The position numbers and the translations under genes were made by a program. Shown here piece after piece: positions 1-9,520 of a stretch of DNA of 64,000 nt; the first letter of the stretch is position 1; the number at the start of each line of letters is the position of its first letter. Below the pieces are notes generated by a model. The model was not told the origin of the DNA, searched no databases, and was given only the letters and a program-made list of their open reading frames with translations. Origin of the DNA: CAWBOY01 sp963790585 (lineage in GTDB: Bacteria; Planctomycetota; Planctomycetia; Gemmatales; Gemmataceae); contig CAWBOY010000002.1 of assembly GCA_963790585.1 (NCBI GenBank), forward strand, positions 992,001 through 1,056,000, read 5' to 3'.

Positions 1-355
1 CTATCCGATCGGCGTTGCGGTCGATTCCAAGAACGATGTATTCGTGTCAGACCAAGCGAACAATCGCGTTGCTGAATATGACAGTAACCTCAATTTTCTT
101 CAGTCGATAGGAACAGGGATCACGTCTGGTCCGTCGAGCATTAGCAGTCCTTGGGCGATCACCATCGATTCAAACGACGATCTCTTTGTCATAGATGGCC
201 AACATCGCGTTGTCGAATTCTCTCCTCCCGCGGGTGTGCCGGAACCGTCGAGTCTGATCCTCTGCGGTCTAATCGCTGGCGGCGGCTTCGGCGCAGTATT
301 TCTGGAGGCGCTCGCAGCAAACGGCCATCAAAGTTGCGGCAACTGCCTGACATAA
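1..355 (+). CDS. NHL-repeat PEP-CTERM exported protein, 3' part, frameshifted tail
   Basis: The reading frame is open from base 2, so the gene begins before the window; GTG at 44 is only an internal codon. The visible part is NHL/beta-propeller-like (VDSKNDVFVSDQANNRVAEY, then a second DSNDDLFVIDG blade), followed by the PEP-CTERM signal VPEPSS and a hydrophobic helix. In the family, a basic tail follows the helix and the protein is exported and sorted by an exosortase. Here the tail reads FLEALAAN, but removing one base near 296 gives YFWRRSQQ and a stop at 350, matching the WRR/WQR tails of the two paralogues downstream. So a one-base insertion probably changes the sorting tail. First of three tandem paralogues. 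Confidence 0.8.
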   Translation, partial: YPIGVAVDSKNDVFVSDQANNRVAEYDSNLNFLQSIGTGITSGPSSISSPWAITIDSNDDLFVIDGQHRVVEFSPPAGVPEPSSLILCGLIAGGGFGAVFLEALAANGHQSCGNCLT

Positions 356-402
356 TCAGAATGCGTGTTGTGAAATAGTCGGTGGAAAAAAATGTAGCTT
401 TT

Positions 403-432
403 GGGGACTCGCGCCTTCGCCTCGCGAGCCCC
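403..432. terminator. Stable hairpin after the first PEP-CTERM gene
   Basis: Arms 403-413 and 423-432 (GGGG-a-CTCGCG against CGCGAGCCCC) form a ten-base-pair stem with one bulged A and a nine-base loop. It lies between the first two tandem paralogues. No T-run follows, so it may be a non-canonical terminator or an mRNA-stabilising structure. Confidence 0.3.
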
Positions 433-500
433 GCGGTATTAGCGTGAAAAAAATTTGGGGCCGACGGGAACCAAACTCACAATCTACATCGAGTCTACCC

Positions 501-1589
501 ATGAAAAATGTCGTCTGGTATGCCGCAATCTGTTGCGGCCTTATCGTCAGTAACGAGGGAAGAGCGCAATATGCCTATTCCGGCTAGTTCGGCTCGGGCG
601 TTATTCAAACCGAGATCTATCTAGGAATCGATTCCAGCAACAATATCTATGCAATTGACAGGGGAAACGATCAACTAACGAAATTTACCAGCAGCAGCTC
701 CTATTCATCTTCGTCGGCCCTGATCACCCAACTTGGTGGACCTACAGCGGGCTCTTGCGGCGTAGGAGTTTTTGGTAATCAAGTATACATTGCATTTGAA
801 AATCAGGGAAAAATAAACACCTATGATAGTTCAACGGGCAATCTGCTGGGATCCTACGGCAATTCAGGCCCGACGGGCACAACTCTCGACACGCCGTTTG
901 GTCTCAAGATTGATTCGAGCGGACACATCTATGTCGCGGACGACGCGGGTCATCGCATAGCCATTTATAGCAGCACAGGCACGTATCTTGGCCAAGTTGG
1001 AAACGGCCAATCCTATAATCCTGCTTATGTGGCAGTCGATAAATCTGGCAATGTCGTCTTTGACAATGGGGGCACGAAAGTGATTGAATATAACAGCGCC
1101 GGTAATTTTGTAAAGCAGATAGACGGCACCTTTGTGGACAATTCGCAGCCGTTTGGCAGCGTCGAAGGTTTGGGATTTGATTCAAAAGGCGATCTATTTG
1201 TAGCAGATTCTCGGTTGAATCGCGTTACTGAATATGATAGCAACCTAAATTATATTCAAACAATCGGCGCGGGGATTACGACCGGTGCATCGTCGCTCAA
1301 TGAACCGTTCGGGCTGGTCTTGGACTCGAACGACAACTTGTTTGTTGGCGACCGCGGCAACCAGCGCATCGTCGAATTCTCGCCCCCCAGTGGCGTGCCC
1401 GAACCCTCGAGTCTCCTCCTCTGTGGCCTACTCGGAGCTGCCAGCCTCGTCGGTTATCTCTGGCGCAGGTCGCGGCATTTGAAGATTGCCGAATTCATTG
1501 GGTTCCTGAGGAATCTGTTTTCCGAGCAAGAGCGATGCGTTTTGATTTATTTGAACGCCGTGAAAGCGCGAATTCAGACGTTGGCATAA
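501..1589 (+). pseudogene. NHL-repeat PEP-CTERM protein with in-frame TAG at codon 29
   Basis: Starts at ATG 501 in the same upstream context (CTACCCATGAA) as the paralogue at 1664, with a signal peptide (MKNVVWYAAICCGLIV...GRAQ). Codon 29 (585-587) is TAG, aligning with the start of the first blade of the paralogue. The frame is then open to 1589 with NHL-like blades (GIDSSNNIYAID, KIDSSGHIYVAD, VDKSGNVVFD, DSKGDLFVADS, DSNDNLFVGD), VPEPSS, a TM helix and YLWRRSR. About 40 unusual residues follow the basic cluster where PEP-CTERM proteins normally end; a shift just after WRRSR would give an early stop (GRGI). Either a nonsense-mutated copy or a base-call error. Nothing suggests a dedicated readthrough signal. 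Confidence 0.75.
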
Positions 1590-1663
1590 TACGTAAGGGC
1601 TCGACATCTTTCATTTGGGCGGCTTTCTAGGGCGAGTTTACAAAACTGAGGAGCAGGCTACCC

Positions 1664-2698
1664 ATGAAGCATTTGTATTATCTCGCACGCGCAACGTCAG
1701 TATTCGCGTTGTTGATAAGCCCGTTGAAATCGACGGCGCAATATACCTTTGATCGCACAATCGGTGGGGGGCAAATAAACTTTGCCACTGGGGTAGCGTT
1801 TGATTCCAATAACAATCTATTTGTTTCGACATATAGCAATTACGCCAATAGTAATTACGGAAGTGTCCTTGAATTTAGCAGTGGCAGCTCGTATACATCT
1901 TCGACGACTTTCGGTGGTGGATTATTATACACGCCGATAGGTGTGGCATCCATCGGAAATCAAATTTATGTTGGTGAACATTCTCCCCATCAGGTCGACA
2001 TCTATAGTTCGGCGGGCGCCTATATGTCAACATTCGGCAACACAGGTAGCTCGCCTCTCAATTACGGTCCAAATAGCATGGCCACGGATGCGAGTGGGCA
2101 TCTTTATGTATCGGACGACAAGCAGATTGTCGAATACAACAGTGATGGAGCGTTCAATCGGCGCTATGCTGATGCAAATGATTATTACTATCATATCGGC
2201 TCAATCGCGATAAACAAGACAAACGGAAATGCATACGCCGCTTCCTCGAATAGAAATGGAGGCGGAACCATATATGCGTGGAATAGCGACGGACGCCTGT
2301 TTTACGTGACCGGCGGCTATAATTCTCCAGCCGTTCAACAATTCGGAAGTGGGAATTTAGGCTTGGCAGTAGATTCGAAGGGCGATGTTTTTGTTCTTGA
2401 CTCGGCGAATGGCAACCTCTTGGAATTCGATAGTAGTTTTAATTATTTGCAGACTATTGCATCGGGATTAAACACGTCGCAATCACAATACGTGCCCGGG
2501 TTAGCGTTGGATTCAAATGATAATTTGTTTGTCATCGATGGTTCCAGTCAATCCATTAGCGAGTATAGTCTTTCGTCTGTTCCGGAACCCTCAAGTCTCA
2601 TCCTCTGTGGTCTGCTGGCAAGCGGCGGGCTCGGTGCTTATCTCTGGCAACGGCCCAGGCAGGGGAGAATTGCCTTGGTCGCGAACCAATGCGTTTGA
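1664..2698 (+). CDS. NHL-repeat PEP-CTERM exported protein
   Basis: An intact 344-residue protein. ATG 1664 is preceded by GAGGAG about 13 bases upstream. Order: signal peptide (residues 1-26, ending STAQ), four or five NHL-like blades of the pattern (V/L)DS(K/N)(G/D)(D/N)(V/L)FV(L/I)D, the signal VPEPSS at about residue 306, a Gly/Leu-rich TM helix, and a short basic tail beginning YLWQRPRQGR. PEP-CTERM proteins are exported and handled by an exosortase at the envelope; NHL blades are usually binding scaffolds. It is the only one of the three tandem copies without an obvious lesion. No exosortase gene lies in this window. The ligand is unknown. Confidence 0.85.
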   Translation: MKHLYYLARATSVFALLISPLKSTAQYTFDRTIGGGQINFATGVAFDSNNNLFVSTYSNYANSNYGSVLEFSSGSSYTSSTTFGGGLLYTPIGVASIGNQIYVGEHSPHQVDIYSSAGAYMSTFGNTGSSPLNYGPNSMATDASGHLYVSDDKQIVEYNSDGAFNRRYADANDYYYHIGSIAINKTNGNAYAASSNRNGGGTIYAWNSDGRLFYVTGGYNSPAVQQFGSGNLGLAVDSKGDVFVLDSANGNLLEFDSSFNYLQTIASGLNTSQSQYVPGLALDSNDNLFVIDGSSQSISEYSLSSVPEPSSLILCGLLASGGLGAYLWQRPRQGRIALVANQCV

Positions 2699-2779
2699 CT
2701 TGCTTTGATGACACAATTGACGCCAGTCGTCATACAATCTTCCGAGAGGATTGACAGCCCTAACGGGAGGTAGTTTTCG

Positions 2780-3736
2780 ATGATCAGGTCTCTGCTCCCA
2801 TTGATTTCTCTGCTGACTCTGCTTGGCTTGGAAACGGGCGAGGCACCCGTGCAGCGATTGGCTCCGGAGGCTTCGGGCTCGTTCAGCAGATGTAGCGATG
2901 AAGCATCGGCCGCCCTCGATCTGCCTGTAGGCATCGCGGCCAAAGCATGGGCGATCGTCGATGGCAAAACCGGCAAACCATTGTGGGGATTCAATGATAC
3001 CGAGGCCCGGGCGATCGCCAGCACTACCAAGATCATGACTGCCTGGATCATCCTGCAGCACGCGGAAAAGAATCCTAAGTGGCTCGGTGAGGAGATTCGC
3101 TTTTCGGAGCGTGCGGCCAAAACGCCGGGCAGCTCTTGCAAACTGAAAGTTGACGAACGCCTGCCGGTCGGAGAATTGCTGTTTGGTTTGCTTCTGCCGT
3201 CGGGCAACGACGCCGCCGTGGCGTTGGCGGAACATTTCGGGCCGCGCCTGAAAAAAGGAGAAACGGCGGAGACGGACCCCGTCAAACTGTTCGTCGCGGA
3301 AATGAACGAGCGGGCGAAAGGCCTAAAGTTGGCAGAGACGAAATTCCTCGACCCCAACGGCCTGGCGCGAAACCAAGCGAGCGCCCGTGATCTGGCCGTG
3401 CTCACCTGGCATGCCATGCAGAACAAACATTTCCGCGACTATGTCAAGACCCGCGAACACGCCTGCGACGTCATCGGAGAAGGGGACAAGAAACGCACCA
3501 TCACATGGAAGAACACGAACAGATTATTGGGAGATGCTGCCTGTGATGGCGTCAAAACAGGCACCACGAATGCCGCAGGTGCCTGCCTGGTCGCGAGTGT
3601 TCACGAGGGGACCAATCACTTCATTATCGTCATACTCGGATCATCCGGTGGCGATGGCCGGTATGAGGATGCACGCAAACTACTAGCTTGGGCTTTGAAG
3701 CAACGTGCGGATAAAGCCGAAAAGGCCGAAAAGTAA
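2780..3736 (+). CDS. D-alanyl-D-alanine carboxypeptidase (peptidase S11 family)
   Basis: A 318-residue serine hydrolase of the penicillin-binding protein/DacA group, which trims the terminal D-Ala from peptidoglycan stem peptides outside the membrane. All three active-site motifs are present: SxxK as STTK (Ser81, Lys84), SxN as SGN (about residue 141) and KTG as VKTGTT (about residue 259). An N-terminal hydrophobic stretch (residues 1-16) is a probable signal peptide. ATG 2780 follows GGGAGG (2765-2770). There is no C-terminal amphipathic anchor; the protein ends in a Lys/Glu/Ala-rich tail. It supports the presence of peptidoglycan in this planctomycete. Convergent with the ECF sigma gene downstream. 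Confidence 0.88.
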   Translation: MIRSLLPLISLLTLLGLETGEAPVQRLAPEASGSFSRCSDEASAALDLPVGIAAKAWAIVDGKTGKPLWGFNDTEARAIASTTKIMTAWIILQHAEKNPKWLGEEIRFSERAAKTPGSSCKLKVDERLPVGELLFGLLLPSGNDAAVALAEHFGPRLKKGETAETDPVKLFVAEMNERAKGLKLAETKFLDPNGLARNQASARDLAVLTWHAMQNKHFRDYVKTREHACDVIGEGDKKRTITWKNTNRLLGDAACDGVKTGTTNAAGACLVASVHEGTNHFIIVILGSSGGDGRYEDARKLLAWALKQRADKAEKAEK

Positions 3737-3747
3737 GGAGGCTGTAA

Positions 3748-3769
3748 TGGCGATGTTTTGCCTTCGCCA
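3748..3769. terminator. Weak hairpin between convergent genes
   Basis: A six-base-pair stem TGGCGA/TCGCCA with a ten-base loop lies between the stop of the carboxypeptidase (3736) and the stop of the sigma factor (3801); an A/T-rich stretch follows on the plus strand. Position fits a terminator, but the stem is short. Confidence 0.25.
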
Positions 3770-3800
3770 GCCACTTTATTCTTAATTATTCGGGTGATTC

Positions 3801-6179
3801 CTATTTGGGAAGTTTGGTTTTCATTTTTCCCAAAATCACGCCAAGCAGAATTCTGACTTTCACCGCGGCCGATGTCTGCTGTGCGGCCAAGGCCAGGGCC
3901 TCTTTTTCGTGCCCGCCGCGCCAGGACCTGGGCGAGGCCGTCGAGAGCGTCAGCTTTCGAGAATTCGTCGCGGATTCGTGCAACAGTTTCGAGGGCTCCA
4001 TTTACATCACCGGCTTCGGCCTGAACGGGTGCAATCCCGGCAAGAGCATCGTCCATGGCCTGGTCGGTCGGTATGGTGTTTGCGGTCCTCATGGCTTCGG
4101 TCACGTCACCGGCCTTAGCTTGCTCACGAGCAATGAAACCTAACGTACTCCCCTTTGCGGACGGGGTCTGCTGCGCCCCGAACCCATGATCGGAACCACT
4201 CGCTGCGCGGCCTGCGAAGCCGCCAGCAGCATTTCTCGAGCCTCGGTCAGCTTTCCGGCCTTTCTCAGGAGAGCGCTCATCTGGTTCAAGGCATGCGCCT
4301 TTTCCAGGTCCGAATCGATGTTAGCAACCGTCACCAGCGCACCGCTCTTATCGCCAAGCTCGAACTGCGTTCCCGCGATTCCAACCTGTAACTGGTAAAG
4401 GCGGGGATCTTGAACACGCGGCTGCCTGTAACCCCCGATCCGCGCTTGCCGATCAGTCCGAAACTTGTCCACCAATTCGCGGACTTCCTTTAGCGTGCTC
4501 CGAGCGGCAGTGAGGTCACCCGCCTTCGCCTGGGCATGGACAATCGCGCTCAGGGCATCGGCTTTGATGTCGTTCTCCTCAATGCCTTTCGCGGTTCGCG
4601 CTGCGCCGGCGATGTCTCCGTCTCCCGCCTGGACAGCGGCAATCAGCTGCAGGCAGCGATCCTGCTCCTTGCCCTTCTTTCCCGCGATTTCTAAAGCTTG
4701 ATCCAGTGCGCCCGTCTTTGCCAGGGCGTAGCAGGCATTGGACAACCCGTTAATCCGTTGGACGTCCGCGTTTTCCCCCTCGAACTTCACCAGAGCCAGG
4801 GCCCTCGTGATTGCTTTGCGGGCGGCATCTTTATTTTCGGTATTCAGCTGGTTACTGAAGTATTGCAAAAGATCCCCTTGATTCCTTCCGGCCTTCGCCA
4901 ATGTCCGTAGGCCCCCATCGTAATCGCCTGCGGCTGCCTGAGCGTAAATGAGCCTGGCAAGCCAAGTCGCTTGCTCGTTTTCCCCTTCAATCGCCGCGAC
5001 TGCATGTTCCGCTTGCTTCAACGATTCAAAAACGGCGACTCGATCCTTGGCTTCAATCTGGGATTGAGCAACTTTCAACAAGGCGTCCGCCCGCGGGATG
5101 CCGTCGGCAAAGCCTTTGGTGAGTTCCAAGGCCTCTTGCCTGGTTTTCTTGGCGCCCGCTGAGTCGCCGGTTTTGTCCTGGACGGAGGCTATGCTCAGTA
5201 GCACGCGAAGCTTTACCTGCGCTTGCGTGATATTTCTGGCAGTCTCGAAGACTTGATTCATAAGCGGATCGCTGGCACTCTCAGGGGCAGCGCCAACCGC
5301 CGGAGAATCATCTTTCGTACCGAGGGCCCGCGAGGCAGCCGTACCCACGGCGCAAGCGAGCAAGCCTCCCACACACAACGCTAGCGCGGCGATTTTGAGT
5401 TTGGTCATGAGCATGCTCCTTAAGACTACCTGGCTTAGTGAGGCAACCCCGACCGAAACAATCCCCGTATTTATCGGCTGACCCGCGAATACAGCCATGC
5501 CAGCCTTGGTCGTTGCTTCGACGAGCGGGGTGGCCATTGCTTGACCGGCGAGCCCGGCAAGAAGCACTTCGCCGGCGACACTCGGGCACCATCGCATCAT
5601 TCGTTGAGCCAGCAGGGCTCGGCCTCTGGCGAGTCGACTGGACAGCGTCCCCTCCGGCAAGCCGAGAGTCCGGGCCGCCTCCTGCCTGCTTTTCTCTTCC
5701 AGGTGACAAAGCACGAGGGGAACGCGGTACTTGGCGGGCAAGCGGTTCAGCTCCCGGTCCAAGAATGGTTGCAATTCTAGCCACGGGCTCTCTACAGCGG
5801 TTTGCTCGTGCGCCATAGTTTCGGCCTCCTTCACGCGGCGTTTTTCCGCGGCGGCCCGCGCTGCCCTAGCTGTGCGGCACGCTACTCCATAGAGCCAGTT
5901 ACCCAAGAGTTCCGGCTTGGCGATCGTCCGGGCCTTACGCACAAAGACAAGAAAAGCCGCCTGGAATGCATCTTCGGCGGCGTGGGGGTCGCGGAGAATC
6001 CGCCGGCACAAGGCCAGAACCATCGGACCGTGGCGGCGCACCAGGGCCTCAAATGCGTTCTCATCCCGCTTGGCAAGGAATCGCGTTAGCAGTTCACTGT
6101 CCGTAAGGGAAGTGAGCCCCGGATCGACGACAAGGCCATGGATGAATTCGACGACAGCATGCATCTCTCGGTCTGCCAT
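3801..6179 (-). CDS. ECF sigma factor with C-terminal membrane and TPR-like extension (two compensating frameshifts)
   Basis: Residues about 28-100 are sigma-70 region 2 (LRDPHAAEDAFQAAFLVFVR) and 145-190 are region 4 (LPAKYRVPLVLCHLE...GLPEGTLSSRLARGR), the ECF arrangement common in Gemmata relatives. A TM helix follows at about 261-282, then some 500 residues of short helical repeats (KAGD...A) resembling degenerate TPRs, likely a sensor outside the cytoplasm. The continuous frame stops at 4140. The repeats carry on in a second frame (GFIAREQAKAGD, DALAGIAPVQAEAGD) and return to the first at about 3913, ending KTKLPK at 3801. Restoring one G near 4176-4179 and removing one near 3912-3914 gives a single protein of about 790 residues. 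No separate anti-sigma gene is adjacent. Confidence 0.8.
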
Positions 6180-6424
6180 TGGACCGATTCTCCCGTAAAG
6201 GTGCCTTCTCTAAGGTACTGCGAGAAGTCGCGACGCGCGTCCTGATTTTTTCGGATTCGTATGGAAAAAGTCAGAAACGTGCCAGGCGGCGCGTGCATTC
6301 TTTTGAGTTCCAAAGCATGCCACTGCTCGTGCCCCGCCACTCATCATTGCACCCGATTTCTCATATCCTTCACGACAGCGAATAGTCATTGTCCCGCGGC
6401 AGATGTCTTTACGGAGGAGGGATC

Positions 6425-7612
6425 ATGGACAGTCGTGAAGTGAAGCCGACGTCGGATCGGCTCGAATCGGTCGATTTGCTTCGCGGCGTGGTCATGATCA
6501 TAATGACTCTCGACCATGTTCGCGATTTCGTCTCCGAGAGAATCTTCTACGATCCGACTGATCTCCAAACGACCACACCCGGCATATTCCTCACGCGCTG
6601 GATTACCCACTACTGCGCGCCGACATTCATATTCCTAGCCGGCGCGTCCGCTTTCCTAGCTCGAACGCGCGGCAAGACGACGCTCCAACTGTCGTGGTTC
6701 CTATTCTCGCGCGGCCTATGGCTTGCCTTCCTCGAAATAACCATCAATCGCATGCTCTGGATGTTCAACTTCGACTTGGTTCATCACGGTGCGGGCGTTT
6801 TCTGGGCCATCGGCTGGGCGATGGTCCTACTCTCGATCCTCGTTTATCTACCAACTTGGGCGGTCACGATAATCGGCCTGGCATTGATCGCCTTTCACAA
6901 CGCCTTCGACTTTATGAGTCCGAGAGATGTTCACATGCCTGAGTTGCTTTGGATGATCCTCCACAGCCCGGGCAAGGCGATTGTAATGGGAGATATCACT
7001 TTTGAGACCGGCTACTGCTTGCTGCCGTGGATGGGTGTGATGGCGGCTGGCTATGGCTTTGGCACATTGCTACTCTACCGCCCACTCGAAAGACTTCAAC
7101 AAATCTATCCGTTAGGCATAGCCGTCTGCCTTGGCTTCGTCGTCCTTCGAGTCATGAATCAATACGGCGATCCGCGCCCCTGGGAATTGCAATCGACCAC
7201 GTTGTTTACATTCTTTTCTTTCCTCAACTGCACCAAGTATCCTGCCTCGCTGCTCTATATCCTGATGACGCTAGGGCCGGCAATCCTTTTCCTGGGCGTT
7301 TTCGACCGTCCCCTTGGCCCGCTTGCCAAACCGATCATCACTTTCGGCAGGGTGCCACTCTTTTACTACTTGTTGCACATTGCCCTGATTCACGGCGGCG
7401 CTGTCATCTACGACTACCTACGTTTCGGTTGGTCCCCCCTGTTGGCCAATGGACCCTGGTTCAAGCGCGAAGAAGCTCCGGAATCTTGGGGCCTCAGCCT
7501 ACCAATGGTTTATGCACTTTGGGTGTGTGTTGTTTTGGTTCTCTATTGGCCCTGCCAATGGTATGCCGATGTGAAAAGGCGACACCCCGGTGGTGTGCTG
7601 AGTTATCTATAG
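6425..7612 (+). CDS. DUF1624/heparan-alpha-glucosaminide N-acetyltransferase-like membrane protein
   Basis: ATG 6425 is chosen because GGAGGAGGG lies just upstream (6413-6421); the open frame also extends upstream to 6389. The 395-residue protein has about ten hydrophobic helices. It opens with the family signature DRLESVDLLRGVVMIIMTLDHVRD, where the His of LDH is the expected acyl-transfer residue in related membrane acyltransferases (known for the family, inferred here). A conserved YLLHIALIHGG helix lies near the C-terminus. Its likely role is transmembrane transfer of an acyl group to an envelope sugar; the substrate cannot be told. Divergent from the sigma factor gene. Confidence 0.75.
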   Translation: MDSREVKPTSDRLESVDLLRGVVMIIMTLDHVRDFVSERIFYDPTDLQTTTPGIFLTRWITHYCAPTFIFLAGASAFLARTRGKTTLQLSWFLFSRGLWLAFLEITINRMLWMFNFDLVHHGAGVFWAIGWAMVLLSILVYLPTWAVTIIGLALIAFHNAFDFMSPRDVHMPELLWMILHSPGKAIVMGDITFETGYCLLPWMGVMAAGYGFGTLLLYRPLERLQQIYPLGIAVCLGFVVLRVMNQYGDPRPWELQSTTLFTFFSFLNCTKYPASLLYILMTLGPAILFLGVFDRPLGPLAKPIITFGRVPLFYYLLHIALIHGGAVIYDYLRFGWSPLLANGPWFKREEAPESWGLSLPMVYALWVCVVLVLYWPCQWYADVKRRHPGGVLSYL

Positions 7613-7665
7613 GATGGGTTCGAAGTGAATGGAGACAGGTAGTGACTCTGACCTGAGGAGAAATT

Positions 7666-8725
7666 ATGATCGGTAAGATATTTCTTTGTCTAACATTCTG
7701 CGCCATCGTATTGGTATTGTCTCTATCCGACGCCGTTCGATCGCAGTCCAGCAAGATCGATGCACCCAAAGTTGCCAACGACGGTATCAGCCTGGGACAG
7801 TCTCTTAACTTTACCGAACAGCTCCTGGCGCGAAAAATCGACGAACAGATGCTTTTTCAAGCTCTCGCCGAATTAGCTGAGGTGGACAGAGTTCGTTTCA
7901 CCGGTCCACCTCCGAGAGTGGCAAAGAACCCTACTGCGCCTGGTGCCAAGAATCCGGTGGTGCTAACGGCCTACACATTCCTACCCAAAAAATACCTGAC
8001 CGGCCCGAAGCTGCCCTTGATGGTGTTCGCCCATGGTGGGGTTCATGGCAACGTTGGTACTAACTACGTAAATGTCTTTCGTGAGTTGCTCCAGCAAGGC
8101 TACGCGGTGATTGCGTGCGACTATCGCGGGAGCACGGGTTACGGCCGCGAATTCTGGGAGTTGATCGATTATGGCGGATTGGAGGTCGAAGATGTCTTCG
8201 CCGGCCGGCAATTCATGTTGGAGATTCATGCAAATCTTGATGCTGACCGCGTGGGAATCATGGGCTGGAGTCACGGTGGGTTGATCACACTCATGAATCT
8301 CTTCGCGCATCCCAAGGAATTCAAAGTTGGCTACGCCGGAGTGCCTGTGTGTGATCTGGTTGCGCATGGGTTATCACGACCAGGATTACCGCGATTTGTT
8401 CTCCGCACCGTACCACATCGGTAAAACGGTCCGAGAAGACATTGAAGAGTATCGTCGCCGCTCGCCAGCCTGGAATGCCAACAAATTGGAAACGCCCCTG
8501 TTGATCCATACGACGACCAACGATGAAGATGTAAATGTTCTGGAAGTCGAGCACATGATCAAGGCGCTCAAGGCCTCAGACAAGAAATTTGAATACAAGG
8601 TCTATAAGGATGCACCGGGTGGCCACCAGTTCAATCGACTGGATACCAAGTTTGCCAAGGAGTCGCGGGCGGAAGCCTATCGGTTCTTGGCCAAATACTT
8701 GAGTCCGCCGAATCCTGTCAAATAA
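7666..8725 (+). CDS. Secreted alpha/beta hydrolase, prolyl-oligopeptidase (S9) type, frameshifted
   Basis: ATG 7666 follows GAGGAG. Residues 1-27 form a signal peptide. The core shows FAHGGVHGN (oxyanion region), CDYRGSTGYG and the nucleophile elbow GWSHGG. The first frame leaves homology at about 8362 (VCDLVA then HGLSRPG) and the second continues RMGYHDQDYRDLFSAPYHIG. It includes the acid region TTNDEDVNV and the catalytic His in APGGHQF. The sequence GTTGCGCATG would be repaired by restoring one GC/CG dinucleotide, giving VCDLVARMGYHDQ. Thus all three catalytic positions exist, split over two frames. Probably a periplasmic peptidase or esterase of about 350 residues. Confidence 0.75.
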
Positions 8726-8826
8726 ATCCACAGTCCATTCGGTAAGTCGCCTGTGATAACGAGTGGAATTTTTTTTCCTCGTTGGAGAGAGCGGAGGAGT
8801 CATCCCCTTGCCTCTCATGGTTTCGT

Positions 8827-9417
8827 CTACTCTATAGCAGCAGTTTCACTTACAACGCGATGCATTGCGGCGGCAGAGTTCCTCCCGAAGCGTTTTTGCG
8901 TCCACCGAACGACTGGGTAGCCCATCCAGGCCAGAAATTGTCTAGGTTTGGAGAACGCTCGGATATCGTACCAAACGCTGTCATCGCCCCGGTTCCACTC
9001 GATTAGAAATCGCTCCTCGCCAGTCCCAACATGATCGGGCAATGTGCCGTAGACGAAACCAAAACGTTTCACCGCACCGTCCTCGTCGACCACCATTACA
9101 ATGCGGCATGCGTTGAGCCACCATAAGCCGATGGATCGAGCCAGAATCGCCACGAGTTGCCCTTCCTTGATCGGCGTGTCCTCTGGACGTGCCTCCACCC
9201 AGCCAAGGCGAAACTGCTGCCAGTGTTCAAGTGCCTGTTTAGCTGCGGCGAATACCTTGTCACCGGCGCCAAGCCTAATTCGAGTTTGGTCAACGACATA
9301 ACCGGTAGGCGGTCGTGCCGTGGTTGCGCCGACCGCTGAGTAGGTAAGGTCGAGCCTTGCCTGGCGTGCCAAGAACGATTGGATTGCTTGAGCCGTTGGT
9401 TTACGCAGGAAAATCAT
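8827..9417 (-). CDS. DUF1990 family protein
   Basis: ATG 9417 is preferred: an AAGGGGTG motif precedes it and homology begins there (MIFLRKPTAQAIQSFLARQA, LDLTYSAVGAT); the open frame runs on to 9543 without conserved sequence. The 196 residues show DUF1990 features: TYxxVGAT near the N-terminus, GxGxxVFxxAKxxLxxWxxF, and the C-terminal block YGTLPDHVGTGEERFLIEW. The biochemical role of the family is unknown. It is divergent from an NAD(P)-binding protein gene 100 bases away, a frequent pairing that suggests a shared small-molecule task. Confidence 0.8.
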   Translation of the reverse strand: MIFLRKPTAQAIQSFLARQARLDLTYSAVGATTARPPTGYVVDQTRIRLGAGDKVFAAAKQALEHWQQFRLGWVEARPEDTPIKEGQLVAILARSIGLWWLNACRIVMVVDEDGAVKRFGFVYGTLPDHVGTGEERFLIEWNRGDDSVWYDIRAFSKPRQFLAWMGYPVVRWTQKRFGRNSAAAMHRVVSETAAIE

Positions 9418-9520
9418 CGACACCCCTTGAGGACCATCCGCAACGCCACTGCTATTCTTAGAACCGCCAAGCCGTAGAATGTACAACAGGATGGATTTTC
9501 GCTCCGTGGTATAAGGACTA

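Noticed and set aside
3616..4104. Independent minus-strand gene overlapping the carboxypeptidase end
   Set aside because: Its informative part continues the ECF repeat tail; the remainder is out-of-frame shadow of the carboxypeptidase.
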